Shown here in pieces: positions 17,363 to 25,644 of a stretch of 64,000 nucleotides of DNA; the stretch's first letter is position 1; the number at the start of each line of letters is the position of its first letter. The stretch is taken from contig NZ_LN812102.1 in NCBI RefSeq assembly GCF_000942395.1, forward strand, positions 217,358 to 281,357, in the 5' to 3' direction. The notes under the pieces are model-generated. The model worked only from the letters and a program-made list of their open reading frames with translations, was not told the DNA's origin and did not search any database. Origin of the DNA: Risungbinella massiliensis (GTDB taxonomy: Bacteria; Bacillota; Bacilli; Thermoactinomycetales; Thermoactinomycetaceae). The position numbers and the translations under genes were made by a program.

Positions 17363-17776
17363 TTGTCAAAATCTATTAAACCTCCTTTTACTTATGAGAC
17401 TGCTCTAGCCAAGGTAAAAGCTGCCGAAGAAGCATGGAATACACGAAATCCAGAACTAGTAGCTCAAGCTTATACTCCAGATTCACAATGGAGAAACCGA
17501 ACTGAATTTTTTGAAGGTAGGGAAGCAATAAAACAATTTTTGACGCGAAAATGGGCAAAAGAACTGGATTATCGTCTAATGAAGGAACTTTGGTGTTACA
17601 CGGAAAATCGTATATCGGTTCGTTTCGAATACGAGTGGCGAGATGCCGAAACAGGTCAATGGATGAGAACACATGAAAATGAACATTGGGAATTCGATGA
17701 TGATGGCCTCATGAAACGTCGGGATATGAGTGCAAATGACTATCCAATTCAAGAGTCTGAACGCCGATATCGGTAG
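17363..17776 (+). CDS. Nuclear transport factor 2-like protein, DUF1348
   Basis: A 137-residue SnoaL/NTF2-fold protein. Characteristic runs are [34 protein letters not shown] and [18 protein letters not shown], diagnostic of DUF1348. The fold makes a cone-shaped pocket used by small hydrolases and isomerases, but DUF1348 has no assigned reaction that I know. The start is TTG at 17363, with AAAGGA at 17345-17350. It is divergent from the CGNR regulator and probably controlled by it. It is followed by the left end of an IS200/IS605-type element. Confidence 0.85.
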   Translation: MSKSIKPPFTYETALAKVKAAEEAWNTRNPELVAQAYTPDSQWRNRTEFFEGREAIKQFLTRKWAKELDYRLMKELWCYTENRISVRFEYEWRDAETGQWMRTHENEHWEFDDDGLMKRRDMSANDYPIQESERRYR

Positions 17777-17980
17777 AGTAAAAGGAGAATCCTTAGATTT
17801 TAAGATTTGCTCCCTTTCATCTACCCCATTTCAATGGGGTAGATGAAAGGGAGCATTGCTCGGTATCCCCCTTGTGGGGATGCTTAGAGCAATTTATTTT
17901 TTGCACTTTCCTCCTACTATATGTAATATAATTATCCTTATATTTTACTATATTTACCCTATTTTTGTCATACTATATGT

Positions 17981-18388
17981 ATGAGTAAAAACACTGTAAA
18001 ACACGCTAGGACTTGCGTGTATAATGTCAACTACCACATGGTATGGTCGGTGAAGTATCGTAGAGCCGTACTGGATCAAGAGATTGAAACGTATCTAAAA
18101 GTTATTTTTCAAGAGATTGCGGAGGAGAAAGGGTTTGAAGTAGCTATGATGGAGGTGGGAGAGCAAGACCACGTCCATGTCTTTGCTTCTGCTCATCCTA
18201 AAGTAGCTCCATCATACATTGTGAAAATGTTGAAAGGTATTTCCGCTAGGAAGTTATTTCTAAAGTTCCCGAGGCTAAGAAATAAGTTATGGGGTGGTCA
18301 TCTTTGGAATAGCAGCTTCTACATGGAAACCATTGGCTCTATTTCGGAAGAAACGATTCGTAAGTACATTGAAAAGAAAATCAAATGA
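17981..18388 (+). CDS. tnpA: IS200-type Y1 transposase TnpA
   Basis: A 135-residue single-strand DNA transposase that cuts and pastes the element at hairpin ends through a tyrosine. The metal-binding HUH motif is in EQDHVHVFASA, and the catalytic tyrosine is in SSFYMETIG. Both halves and the final helix (ISEETIRKYIEKK) are present, so it appears intact. It starts with ATG at 17981. The stop overlaps the tnpB start as ATGATGA. No clear ribosome site is visible, as in many such elements. Confidence 0.92.
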   Translation: MSKNTVKHARTCVYNVNYHMVWSVKYRRAVLDQEIETYLKVIFQEIAEEKGFEVAMMEVGEQDHVHVFASAHPKVAPSYIVKMLKGISARKLFLKFPRLRNKLWGGHLWNSSFYMETIGSISEETIRKYIEKKIK

Positions 18389-19073
18389 TGAAGTCGTACA
18401 AATTCAAGATAGAACCTAATCGGGTACAAATGGAACGAATCGAAACTACCTTGAATTTGTGTCAACACACTCGACAGGGAAACAAGTCGGTGTTGATCTT
18501 GGTGTTAGACATCTTGCTATTACATCTGATGGCGAATTTTTCGAACACCCTAAGTATTTTAGAAAGTCAGAACGCAAACTAAAACGACTTCAGCGCATAG
18601 TATCTAAACGTAAGAAAGGTTCCAATCGTCGTAGAAAGGCTGTAGCTTTGCTTGCAAAGCTACATGAGTACATAGCAAATCAAAGAAAAGACATTGCCCA
18701 TAAAATTAGTAGGTATCTAGTAGATCGCTATGATCTAATTGCCTTTGAAGATCTGAATATCAAAGGAATGGTCTTGAATCACAAATTAGCCAAAAGTATT
18801 GTGGATGCTGGATGGAATCAACTTGTACAGTTCACTTCCTACAAAGCAGAATATGCTGGTAAGCAAGTAATACAAGTTGACTCATACAACACGTCTCAGA
18901 CTTGCTCAAAATGTGGTCAGATCGTAAAAAAAGAACGAAAAGATAGAGTCCATAGTTGCTCTTGCGGTTATACAGAAGATAGAGATGTAAATGCGGCAAG
19001 AAACATACTACATAAAGCAGTTGGACATGTTCCAACGCTAAAATGCGGACAGTTAGAACTAAACCTAATATAG
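18385..19073 (+). pseudogene. tnpB: TnpB with large internal deletion (RuvC and zinc finger kept)
   Basis: TnpB is an RNA-guided nuclease of about 370-400 residues. Here the first 27 codons (MMKSYKFKIEPNRVQMERIE and a little more) run straight into a different frame that begins at the RuvC-I motif QVGVDLGV. Roughly 150-170 codons of the recognition lobe are missing. The rest is preserved: RuvC-II AFEDLNIKGM, the zinc finger CSKCG...CSCG, and RuvC-III DRDVNAARN. A GTG at 18459 could express a 204-residue RuvC-only protein. Normal guide-dependent cleavage is not expected. A guide RNA would be encoded over the 3' end and right hairpin. Confidence 0.85.
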
Positions 19074-19319
19074 GCATGGAACGTGCCTTCGTGGAGAATG
19101 CGACGTTGGTCGATTCAATGAATCGTGAACTACATCGCCATTTCAATGGCGATGTAGTTCACGATTATCTCTCCAACAAAACACAAAATGCTTGAGAAAC
19201 CACATAGGGAACTCTTGTGTTTAAACATGATTCGCAGGTAAGATGTGTTGATATTCACAGTAGAAACAGGCACTATGATAAAATAGAAGTTTACCTATAT
19301 TGAAAGGTAGGAATAATTT

Positions 19320-19847
19320 ATGCTATTTGACCTTAAACCTAATAAAAATATGGATCAAATTACCGGTCTTTTGCATGCAACTGTATCAGATACATATCTT
19401 CGTCTAAAAGACTTAGTCAAGGGCATGACTCAGGGAGAAATAGAATATACAGGGCCAAATAGAGATTTAAATAGTACAGCCCAACTACTTAGACATCTTG
19501 CTGTAGTAGATTTACATTGGGTTTATCGCTTTAAGGGAGAACCTATTATGGAAGAGCATAAACAAATATATGGACCTATGTTGGATGAGAATGGACGTAT
19601 TCCGTTAGTAAAAGGTGTATCATTAGAGCAACTGTTACATGAATATGATCAAGTCCAACAAATGTTTGAGGCTATCTGTATGGAATTAACTGATTCTGAT
19701 TTGAACCGACGTGTATATTATGAAAATGGCGCAGAAGCTACTACACGTTGGGGTATTTGGCATATAGCGGATCATAGTCGATACCACCAAGCAAATATAA
19801 AACAGTTGAAGTTAATGTATACGAAAGAGGCAGAGCAATTGACCTAA
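19320..19847 (+). CDS. DinB family protein
   Basis: A 175-residue four-helix-bundle protein of the DinB/YfiT type. The likely metal histidines are in LLRHLAVVDLHWVYR and in the C-terminal WHIADHSRYHQANI. Members include thiol-dependent transferases (bacillithiol or mycothiol S-transferases), and many have no known substrate. AAAGGTAGGA precedes the ATG at 19320. It converges on a second DinB-like gene (DUF1572) through a shared bidirectional terminator. Confidence 0.8.
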   Translation: MLFDLKPNKNMDQITGLLHATVSDTYLRLKDLVKGMTQGEIEYTGPNRDLNSTAQLLRHLAVVDLHWVYRFKGEPIMEEHKQIYGPMLDENGRIPLVKGVSLEQLLHEYDQVQQMFEAICMELTDSDLNRRVYYENGAEATTRWGIWHIADHSRYHQANIKQLKLMYTKEAEQLT

Positions 19848-19919
19848 AAAACAAAAGAACTACTAGAAAACGAAAAAGAAACCCAGTCTGAAATATTTGG
19901 GGGTTCTCTATCATCTCAG

Positions 19920-19955
19920 AACCAGACAACCTCCCACTTGGGAGGTTGTCTGGTT
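19920..19955. terminator. Bidirectional terminator between two DinB-like genes
   Basis: A perfect 16-bp stem, 19920-19935 with 19940-19955, separated by four bases, lies between the two convergent stop codons. T-rich sequence follows on the plus side. Confidence 0.85.
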
Positions 19956-19957
19956 GT

Positions 19958-20470
19958 TTAATATTTCTTTTTTGGATATTTCTTTTTTGGAATGGTGAGA
20001 CTGTTCCAGTCTGACCCACAAAACCATTTAGCCAAAAATACGATTTGTCCAACATGATAGGAGTAATGATACATTTGACGCTCAATAGCTTCCATTACGG
20101 TATGAGCCTCTTTTCGAATATAGATCGTTCGGAGTAGGTCATCTTCTGTGATTTGATCGAGAGTTTGAAAGAATGTCCTCCAGCCTAGTTCCCAAAATTC
20201 TAGTAGCTTTTCACGATCTGAGATATAGGCAATAAATTCTTGATCACGGTTACGATCAGGCTTTTCACCATCGGAATCAAAGAAATTGGTCCAACGCGAA
20301 ATCATATTGCCACTCATATGTTGAACAATGACAGCAATACTATTGGATTCTTCATGTATGAGCTGAAATAGCTGTTCAGGATCGATCTGATTCATAGCCT
20401 GTTCTGCTGTCTTCTTCATCTCACCAAACCGTTTGCGTACTGTAGTCAGATACGCATGACCTATACTCAT
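19958..20470 (-). CDS. DinB-like protein, DUF1572
   Basis: A 170-residue four-helix DinB relative. Key runs are ESNSIAVIVQHMSGNMISRWTNF, where the His is a likely metal ligand, and the C-terminal YHYSYHVGQIVFLAKW with two more histidines. DUF1572 proteins are common in Bacillus and have no established substrate. The C-terminus ends in a duplicated PKKKY. It lies 12 bases downstream of a small gene of unknown function and probably shares its transcript. Confidence 0.8.
   Translation of the reverse strand: MSIGHAYLTTVRKRFGEMKKTAEQAMNQIDPEQLFQLIHEESNSIAVIVQHMSGNMISRWTNFFDSDGEKPDRNRDQEFIAYISDREKLLEFWELGWRTFFQTLDQITEDDLLRTIYIRKEAHTVMEAIERQMYHYSYHVGQIVFLAKWFCGSDWNSLTIPKKKYPKKKY
19961..19990. repeat. 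15-bp tandem duplication in the DUF1572 gene end
   Basis: ATATTTCTTTTTTGG occurs twice in direct succession (19961-19975, 19976-19990). It repeats the last residues of the protein (PKKKY PKKKY), an in-frame five-codon duplication. Confidence 0.9.
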
Positions 20471-20482
20471 ACCAGCTCCTCC

Positions 20483-20695
20483 TTACTTCCTCCGAAATAT
20501 ACTAAAATCGACTCCTGTATGATCTTCAAACGATAACTCATCTTCGTCTCGCAGACCGCGAGGGTTATGTAAGGTATCATCTACTAGTTGGCTATTGCCC
20601 TGACTAAGGAAAAAAAGATAGTCATAGGCAGATTGGTATTTTTCCGTCGGCAGCTGAGATATTAGCTCTTCTAATCTACTTTTCGTTACTTTCAT
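20483..20695 (-). CDS. Small protein of unknown function (70 aa)
   Basis: No family was recognised. The start at 20695 has a near-perfect GGAGGTGACC ribosome site, so expression is very likely. The protein begins MKVTKSRLEELISQLPTEKY, a predicted helix with a Leu/Ile face, and continues with an acidic, loop-rich tail (LRDEDELSFEDHTGVDF). The N-terminus looks like a short antitoxin- or sporulation-type helix pair, but that is only appearance. It precedes the DUF1572 gene by 12 bases. Confidence 0.55.
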   Translation of the reverse strand: MKVTKSRLEELISQLPTEKYQSAYDYLFFLSQGNSQLVDDTLHNPRGLRDEDELSFEDHTGVDFSIFRRK

Positions 20696-20766
20696 CTTGG
20701 TCACCTCCACCTTATTTTAGCCTTTCTAGTGGAGAGGTTTAAGCGAAAGTTCCCTGAAAATTAGAA

Positions 20767-21309
20767 TCAGATTTGTAACAGTCCTTCAATAGCAGCTCTC
20801 TTGAGGATTTCCTCAACTGTCTCATCAGGAGTTAGTTCCGTGGTATCTAGCCACATACCGATTTTAGGCGTATCGGTCTGCAACGTGTTATTTAACTCTG
20901 AAATACTCCATAACCCATACCCAGTTTTTTGGCGAGCCATTTCCCGTTCCGCAATCTTTTGTTCATTTGGAGTTAGTACAACAAGAAAGAGCGGTCGGCT
21001 TTTAATAAGAGAGATAAACTCTTCTAGCATAGGTCCAATTATGACGTCTTGTACAACTACATGGAAACCTGCTTCAAAATATGTATCCGCTACAGATGCA
21101 GTAAGTTGGTAGCGGATTCTTAGCTGACGCATAGCTTCACTAGATGGATTTGGGAGAAACTCTTTCCTACCTGTTACAACCATTTTTCGAAACGTATCCC
21201 CACGTACATGAACCGCTTGATCCAGTCGTTCAGCTAATAATTGAGCAACTGTCGATTTTCCGGAGGCCATAATTCCCGTAATAACAAACATACATTGGTT
21301 TTCTCTCAT
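20767..21309 (-). CDS. P-loop kinase, chloramphenicol phosphotransferase-like
   Basis: A 180-residue nucleotide-binding protein with Walker A GIMASGKST at residues 12-20, the strand VHVRGDTFRKM that usually holds a catalytic Asp, and VVVQDVIIGPM as Walker B-like. The lid region has AEREMARQKTGYG. The layout resembles chloramphenicol 3-O-phosphotransferase and gluconate kinase-type enzymes, so a small-molecule hydroxyl may be the acceptor. The drug or metabolite is not known. It stands between two small genes on the same strand. Confidence 0.7.
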   Translation of the reverse strand: MRENQCMFVITGIMASGKSTVAQLLAERLDQAVHVRGDTFRKMVVTGRKEFLPNPSSEAMRQLRIRYQLTASVADTYFEAGFHVVVQDVIIGPMLEEFISLIKSRPLFLVVLTPNEQKIAEREMARQKTGYGLWSISELNNTLQTDTPKIGMWLDTTELTPDETVEEILKRAAIEGLLQI

Positions 21310-21333
21310 ACATCAGGAGGATTATCATCTTTC

Positions 21334-21618
21334 TTACCCAAATATATCAAACATCTTGCCATAAAAGATTTTGGTATGATCGTTCATGTGGTGTTGCTTC
21401 CATTCCATCATTGGCAAATGGATTTCATTCCCGTTCTCGGTCACCATGACGAGTTTCTGTAAATTTACTTTTTTTGGGCGTACAAGACAGATGATCTGTA
21501 CCTCCTCCCTCCCCTCCGTTCTCTCTATTTCGTTTACTTCATGATAGTTTTGTTGCTTGAGATTTAATGTAAAGGAAGCCAATTCCTGTTTTGTTCCTGC
21601 TAATTGCATTCGAATCAT
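21334..21618 (-). CDS. Small protein of unknown function (94 aa)
   Basis: No certain family. The sequence opens MIRMQLAGTKQELASFTLNL, with an alternating pattern that looks like a ferredoxin-like alpha/beta fold, and ends with a Met/His-rich segment (MMEWKQHHMNDHTKIF). The N-terminus vaguely recalls DUF3970. It lies 24 bases upstream of the kinase-like gene and may be co-transcribed with it. It has an AGGAG-type site upstream of the ATG at 21618. Confidence 0.5.
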   Translation of the reverse strand: MIRMQLAGTKQELASFTLNLKQQNYHEVNEIERTEGREEVQIICLVRPKKVNLQKLVMVTENGNEIHLPMMEWKQHHMNDHTKIFYGKMFDIFG

Positions 21619-21869
21619 CTAATACTCTCCTTTTATTCATTTTTCCAGAATTCATACTATCTATTTACAGTTTAGCAATGTACAATAGTTGCAACAAACT
21701 TTGAAAAATTTGTCTTTTCCTGTTATTTCGGTATAAACTTTTCTGAAATTTCCGCTTATAACTCTCCCTTTTTGTGTAAATCATTCTATTTCGATGTGAA
21801 TTTCAGAAATATGATGGTTTGAAAGCCTGTTTTTCTCAAAAAATTTTTTTAGGAGGATCAGATGAATCG

Positions 21870-23249
21870 GTGAAAAAAGAGAGAGTCTTTATCTCCCAAC
21901 AACTTGCTACTGCCATTAAAAAAGCACGGTCTGAAAAAAAGCAGAGCCAGATGGAAATTGCGGCAGAATTAGACGTGTCTCCTTCGATTATCAGTAAGAT
22001 TGAAAAAGGTTCCTGTCAAGATCGCAAAGAGCGTGTGTTACAACTATGCCAGATACTAGGGATTGATTATGATACCGTCAGCATGGAACACGACTCCGAT
22101 ACAGATCAAGTAGAACTAGATAATAAAATGCAAATCATCGAATTAGAGATGGAGGACAATCCAAAGGAAGCCTTGGAAGAACTGCGAAAATACGAGGAAC
22201 AATGGAAGTTTGAAAAAGGGAAACATGATCCAATTATCGTCTACGGTGAATACTTACGCGGAAAATATGCGAGTAAAATACAGAGTTGGACAGATGCGCA
22301 GGAACACTATGAGCTAGCAATAAGAAAGCTAGAACAATTTCCAGAATTAGAACAAACTAATCTTGCAGCTGCATCTTATTCTGCATTAGGACGAATTATG
22401 AATCAACAAAACAATTTTCAGCAAGCGCTTACATATATCGATCAGGGATTTGAAGCATTCTTACCACAAGGAGAGCGATCCTATTTGTACTATCTTTTAA
22501 CTTTTAATAAAGCAAATGTATTGGAAAAGTTAAATCGCGATCCAGAAGCGCTAAAAATAATTGAGGATATATGGGAGCACAAAGAATATCTTCATTTTGC
22601 AGATGAACGACTAAATATGTATCAGATTCGAGTCGAAATCCTAAACAAGCAAGGTAGATATGAGGAAGCGATTCCTCTGGCATTAGAAGGACTCGATCTG
22701 GCACGTTTAGATCGTAACAATGATCGCAAATTTGAACTCCTCTCTTCTCTAGGAGAAGCTTATGCCAAAAAAGGAAATCTACCAACAGCAAAGCTTTACT
22801 ATCAAACGGCGAGTAAACTAGAGAAGAAAATCAGAAAAAAATATCTAGCGATCACAACCTATACACAATTAGGAAAAATTCATCTTCAACAAGGAGAGTT
22901 TGATCTAGCTGAAGAAACACTCTTACAAGCTATTCAACTGGGGCGAAATAAAAAAGATGATTATCGGAACTGCAAAGCCCTACTTGCTCTTGGTGAATGT
23001 TACTATCTACAGCAACGGATTAAGAAAGCTCTAGAAACTCTAGAACAGGCGTATGAATTATCACAAAAATTATCCCTTGACGAGCTTTCGCACGATGTCT
23101 TACTCTTATTAGCAGAAATATCATTTCGTTCCAAATTATCGGGATATGAAAAATACATACATTTGTTACTTCGAGCATTAGTAAAATCCCGCAAAAAAGG
23201 AGGATTTGAAGATATGTTTTTGTTTGATAGCGATCCACCTGAAGAGTAA
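21870..23249 (+). CDS. XRE helix-turn-helix regulator with TPR domain (RRNPP-type)
   Basis: About 459 residues. An N-terminal XRE helix-turn-helix (ISQQLATAIKKARSEKKQSQ, then IAAELDVSPSIISKIEKGS) is followed by some eight tetratricopeptide repeats, for example EAIPLALEGLDLARLD, LGEAYAKKGNLPTAKLYY and LGKIHLQQGEFDLAEETL. This matches peptide-sensing regulators of the Rap/NprR/PlcR group. GTG at 21870 is the likely start. An ATG at 21862 makes only a three-codon ORF (Met-Asn-Arg) whose TGA overlaps the GTG. AGGAGG is at 21851-21856. No secreted signal-peptide gene follows, so its ligand may be encoded elsewhere. Confidence 0.82.
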   Translation: MKKERVFISQQLATAIKKARSEKKQSQMEIAAELDVSPSIISKIEKGSCQDRKERVLQLCQILGIDYDTVSMEHDSDTDQVELDNKMQIIELEMEDNPKEALEELRKYEEQWKFEKGKHDPIIVYGEYLRGKYASKIQSWTDAQEHYELAIRKLEQFPELEQTNLAAASYSALGRIMNQQNNFQQALTYIDQGFEAFLPQGERSYLYYLLTFNKANVLEKLNRDPEALKIIEDIWEHKEYLHFADERLNMYQIRVEILNKQGRYEEAIPLALEGLDLARLDRNNDRKFELLSSLGEAYAKKGNLPTAKLYYQTASKLEKKIRKKYLAITTYTQLGKIHLQQGEFDLAEETLLQAIQLGRNKKDDYRNCKALLALGECYYLQQRIKKALETLEQAYELSQKLSLDELSHDVLLLLAEISFRSKLSGYEKYIHLLLRALVKSRKKGGFEDMFLFDSDPPEE

Positions 23250-23270
23250 CGAAACTCAGAGAGTAGTAAT

Positions 23271-23303
23271 AACCCAGCAACAAATTATTAGTTGCTGGGT
23301 TAT
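23271..23303 (+). terminator. Intrinsic terminator of the XRE-TPR gene
   Basis: AACCCAGCAAC pairs with GTTGCTGGGTT across nine bases, followed by ATATTTTTA. Confidence 0.8.
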
Positions 23304-23493
23304 ATTTTTATTCCGCATTGAACCCGTTGACTTAATTCTCTGTTCTTTTTATTAAGTGTTTACCTCTGCTCTTAACTGGTAATGTGTGAGCCTGTTACAC
23401 GATTGGTTGCTTATACTTTATTGATCACTTTTTTGTTTTTTAAATTATTTGATTGAGTGTTACCTGTGATCCAAAAAAGAGTTCGAATGAATA

Positions 23494-24086
23494 CTAATCA
23501 TTTAATCCTTTTCCATTAAGAATTTGCTGCATACATTTTTCAACCCTTGACTCTCGAGTTTTAGATTGTTTGGGTTGAGGAAAATAAAAAATGTATGCTT
23601 TTTGCCGTCCTGGCGTCAATGCTTCAAAAGCAGTTTTCAAGGCAGGGATTTCATCGAATTTATTTTGAAGTTCTTCAGGAATTATTAGTTCTGTATTCTT
23701 TTTAAAATCCACTTCCAAACCGGCTTTTTCAACTTCAATGGCTTCATAAATATAGGCCTTCAAGATGGTTTCCATTTCAACTATTTCTTGAACATTGGTG
23801 AACCGTACCTGGCGCGCCGCCTGTACATTCTCCGTTTGTTGGATTAGAATTCCATGGGCATCCTATAACAAGGCACCTTTGTGAAACAGAAGCGCACAAT
23901 ATTCTTTAAATCCGTGAATTAAAACTATGTTTTTTTCTCAAATGTGTAACAAAGATGCATCTACTTAAATTCTTCGGTCAACTTACAGTCAAGAACGATC
24001 TTTCGTAACTTCTCATATTCTTCCTTCCACTTTGTAGCTTTACTTAAAAATTCATCAACCTTAGGATTCATTCTACTATTTGTCAT
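23494..24086 (-). pseudogene. Broken YdeI-type (DUF1801/OmpD-associated) protein
   Basis: The N-terminus begins at an ATG at 24086 with AGGAG upstream (MTNSRMNPKVDEFLSKATKW...LTEEFK) and meets a TAG. The frame then shifts by one base in an A-run, continues as NIVLIHGFKEYCALLFHKGALL, meets another TAG, and runs on into TNVQEIVEMETILKAYIYEA through to 23494. Joined together this is a complete YdeI-like protein of about 195 residues, a family linked to bacteriocin or stress protection. Two stops and one frameshift make it a pseudogene. The last 93 codons remain open. Confidence 0.82.
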
Positions 24087-24262
24087 GCAGGAACACTCCT
24101 CTTCGATTTTTCAGCTCACAGTCAAGAATAGTCATTCTCAATCTTTCCACAATGATCGCAATTCACTCAAAATTACGATAAAACCCCTCAAAGGTTTTTA
24201 ATCTATCCGAATTAAAGTGCTCCATTTAGCATTGAGGAAGGAGATAGTTAGTACCGAATGGA

Positions 24263-24685
24263 TTATTGTTCCAACACCTTTTCAAGCTCGCCGCACCATT
24301 TACTCCAGCCATACTTAGCTCCATTTAGTGCTTGAGCATTTGAGATTCCGGTTTGTTCGAGATGAAGGTTAACCTTTCCATCCCCTAAATCTTGCAGCGT
24401 CCAGGTGACCGTGTGCTTCTCCCCTCCACTGGCCCAAGTATAGGACAACCGGTTTGGTGCGTCTACGATAAGCACTTCGCCGTCAACAATTCCATCCCAA
24501 TATTCGGTCGGCTGAGTGCGAAACTGAAAACAATGTCCTACGACGGGCTTAAAATCATTTTCCATCGCCTCACCAGTGTGGATGTTGATCATCCACTTGG
24601 CAAGCTTGCTTGAATCGGTTAAGGCGGACCAAAGCTTCTCAATCGATGTCGTATACTGAAAATCCAAGGATAATGTTAAACTCAT
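24263..24685 (-). CDS. SRPBCC/AHSA1-family protein
   Basis: A 140-residue START-like fold protein of the activator of Hsp90 ATPase homology group. It shows the N-terminal FQYTTSIEKLWSALTDSSKLAKWM and the mid-domain SYTWASGGEKHTVTWTL. These proteins bind hydrophobic ligands in a cavity. The start overlaps the ArsR stop as ATGA (4 bases), so the two are coupled. DoxX, ArsR and SRPBCC genes often travel together in Bacillus, usually under ArsR control. The ligand is unknown. Confidence 0.85.
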   Translation of the reverse strand: MSLTLSLDFQYTTSIEKLWSALTDSSKLAKWMINIHTGEAMENDFKPVVGHCFQFRTQPTEYWDGIVDGEVLIVDAPNRLSYTWASGGEKHTVTWTLQDLGDGKVNLHLEQTGISNAQALNGAKYGWSKWCGELEKVLEQ

Positions 24686-25011
24686 TCTTCTTCCTCCTCT
24701 AATAATTGGTTCAAGCGCAACATATTCGTACTCCAGAACTTACTGTAGAAAGCCAGCCAATCTTGAATTTCTCTGAGCGGAGAGGCGTTTAGCCTAAATC
24801 GCGTTTCTCTGCCGACTTTTCGGTCAAGTACCAGTCCGGCCTCTTTAAGGATTGTTAAATGCTTGGATACCGCTGTACGGCCCATTTGAAACTGTGCCGT
24901 TAATTCATGAAGTGGCATCTCCTCTGCCTCTGCTAACAGACGAATCAGTCGGCGTCTGGTTGGATCTGCAATCGCATCAAACACATCCCGTAACTGGTTG
25001 TTCTCACTCAC
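24682..25011 (-). CDS. ArsR family transcriptional regulator
   Basis: A 109-residue winged-helix repressor. It starts VFDAIADPTRRRLIRLL, with the recognition helix region FQMGRTAVSKHLTILKEAGL (about residues 42-62) and wing LDRKVGRETRFRL. It has no cysteine pairs, so metal sensing as in ArsR/SmtB is unlikely. It belongs to the ArsR-SRPBCC subgroup. It lies in the DoxX-ArsR-SRPBCC operon and is the natural ligand for the duplicated operator at 25592-25638. Confidence 0.85.
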   Translation of the reverse strand: MSENNQLRDVFDAIADPTRRRLIRLLAEAEEMPLHELTAQFQMGRTAVSKHLTILKEAGLVLDRKVGRETRFRLNASPLREIQDWLAFYSKFWSTNMLRLNQLLEEEEE

Positions 25012-25093
25012 AGCACTCCCTCCAAAATATTATTTTCTGTAGTAGAAATCCATTGGTGGTATGAAGGGACAGCCTTTAATTTCATCAACCTCC

Positions 25094-25516
25094 CTAAAGT
25101 TTGCGGCTCATCGGACGTAGCGCCCACGAGGCGATATTTAGTGCAGCATATGAAAGCGGAAGGATAATATAAAACCCGTAAGTACCATAATCGTTAGCAA
25201 ACGTATGAGATAAAGCCGCACCAGTCATTAAAAAGAAGATACCAGTGTGAACCCATTCTTTAAGCCGAGGAAAACCTGGCATGACGAGAGCGATGGCTCC
25301 AAGCACTTTCCAAATCCCGAGAATGGTCAAGACATATAATGGGTAACCAAGATTCGTCACTAACTCGAGGTTTCCTCCATATTTCATCAGTTGCCCGATA
25401 CCACTTAACATAACAGCTGCTGCGAGTAGTAATGTGACTGACCAATAAGCAATCATTTTTCCTCGAGGATGGGTTTCTACTTTCACGGTTGTTTCCGCAC
25501 CGATAATCTTACTCAT
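25094..25516 (-). CDS. DoxX-like membrane protein
   Basis: A 140-residue integral membrane protein with four hydrophobic helices at about 22-42, 58-80, 86-106 and 110-130. The run LGIWKVLGAIALVMPGFPRLKEWVHTG is diagnostic of the DoxX-like family. Its function is unknown; relatives are linked to thiol stress or quinone oxidation. It is the first gene of the operon, directly downstream of the operator-rich promoter, and 82 bases ahead of the ArsR gene. Confidence 0.82.
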   Translation of the reverse strand: MSKIIGAETTVKVETHPRGKMIAYWSVTLLLAAAVMLSGIGQLMKYGGNLELVTNLGYPLYVLTILGIWKVLGAIALVMPGFPRLKEWVHTGIFFLMTGAALSHTFANDYGTYGFYIILPLSYAALNIASWALRPMSRKL

Positions 25517-25591
25517 TTGTTTCCCACCTCATAATTGTTTGAAGTGAAACTTATTCAGATTCCAAACTTTCCATATGACTAACTCCTATTC

Positions 25592-25644
25592 GGACACCAA
25601 ATGGTGTCGTTTTGATAATACGACACCATTTGGTGTCCTGTCAA
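25592..25644 (-). promoter_or_regulatory. Promoter with duplicated operator for the DoxX-ArsR-SRPBCC operon
   Basis: On the minus strand TTGACA (25644-25639) and TATTAT (25620-25615) are 18 bases apart. Two 16-bp palindromes of the form GACACCA-N2-TGGTGTC lie at 25622-25637, filling the spacer, and at 25593-25608, just after the -10. Together they form a perfect 19-bp inverted repeat around a 9-base centre. A repressor bound to both would cage the -10 element. ArsR is the likely binder. Confidence 0.85.

Larger units (their letters stand above)
17809..19166 (+). mobile_element. IS200/IS605-type insertion element
   Basis: The element holds tnpA (Y1 transposase) and a deleted tnpB in the usual order with an ATGA overlap. 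It is bounded by strong hairpins. A perfect 22-bp stem lies at 17809-17830/17833-17854, with an imperfect stem at 17857-17892 closer to tnpA. At the right, another perfect 22-bp stem lies at 19121-19142/19145-19166. The left and right outer stems share the same tip, CCATTTCAATGG, with a TC loop. True cleavage sites were not determined, so the boundaries are approximate. Confidence 0.75.

Noticed and set aside
17809-17892. Hairpins as a CRISPR repeat
   Set aside because: The two stems are different sequences, occur once each, and no repeat-spacer periodicity exists anywhere in the window.
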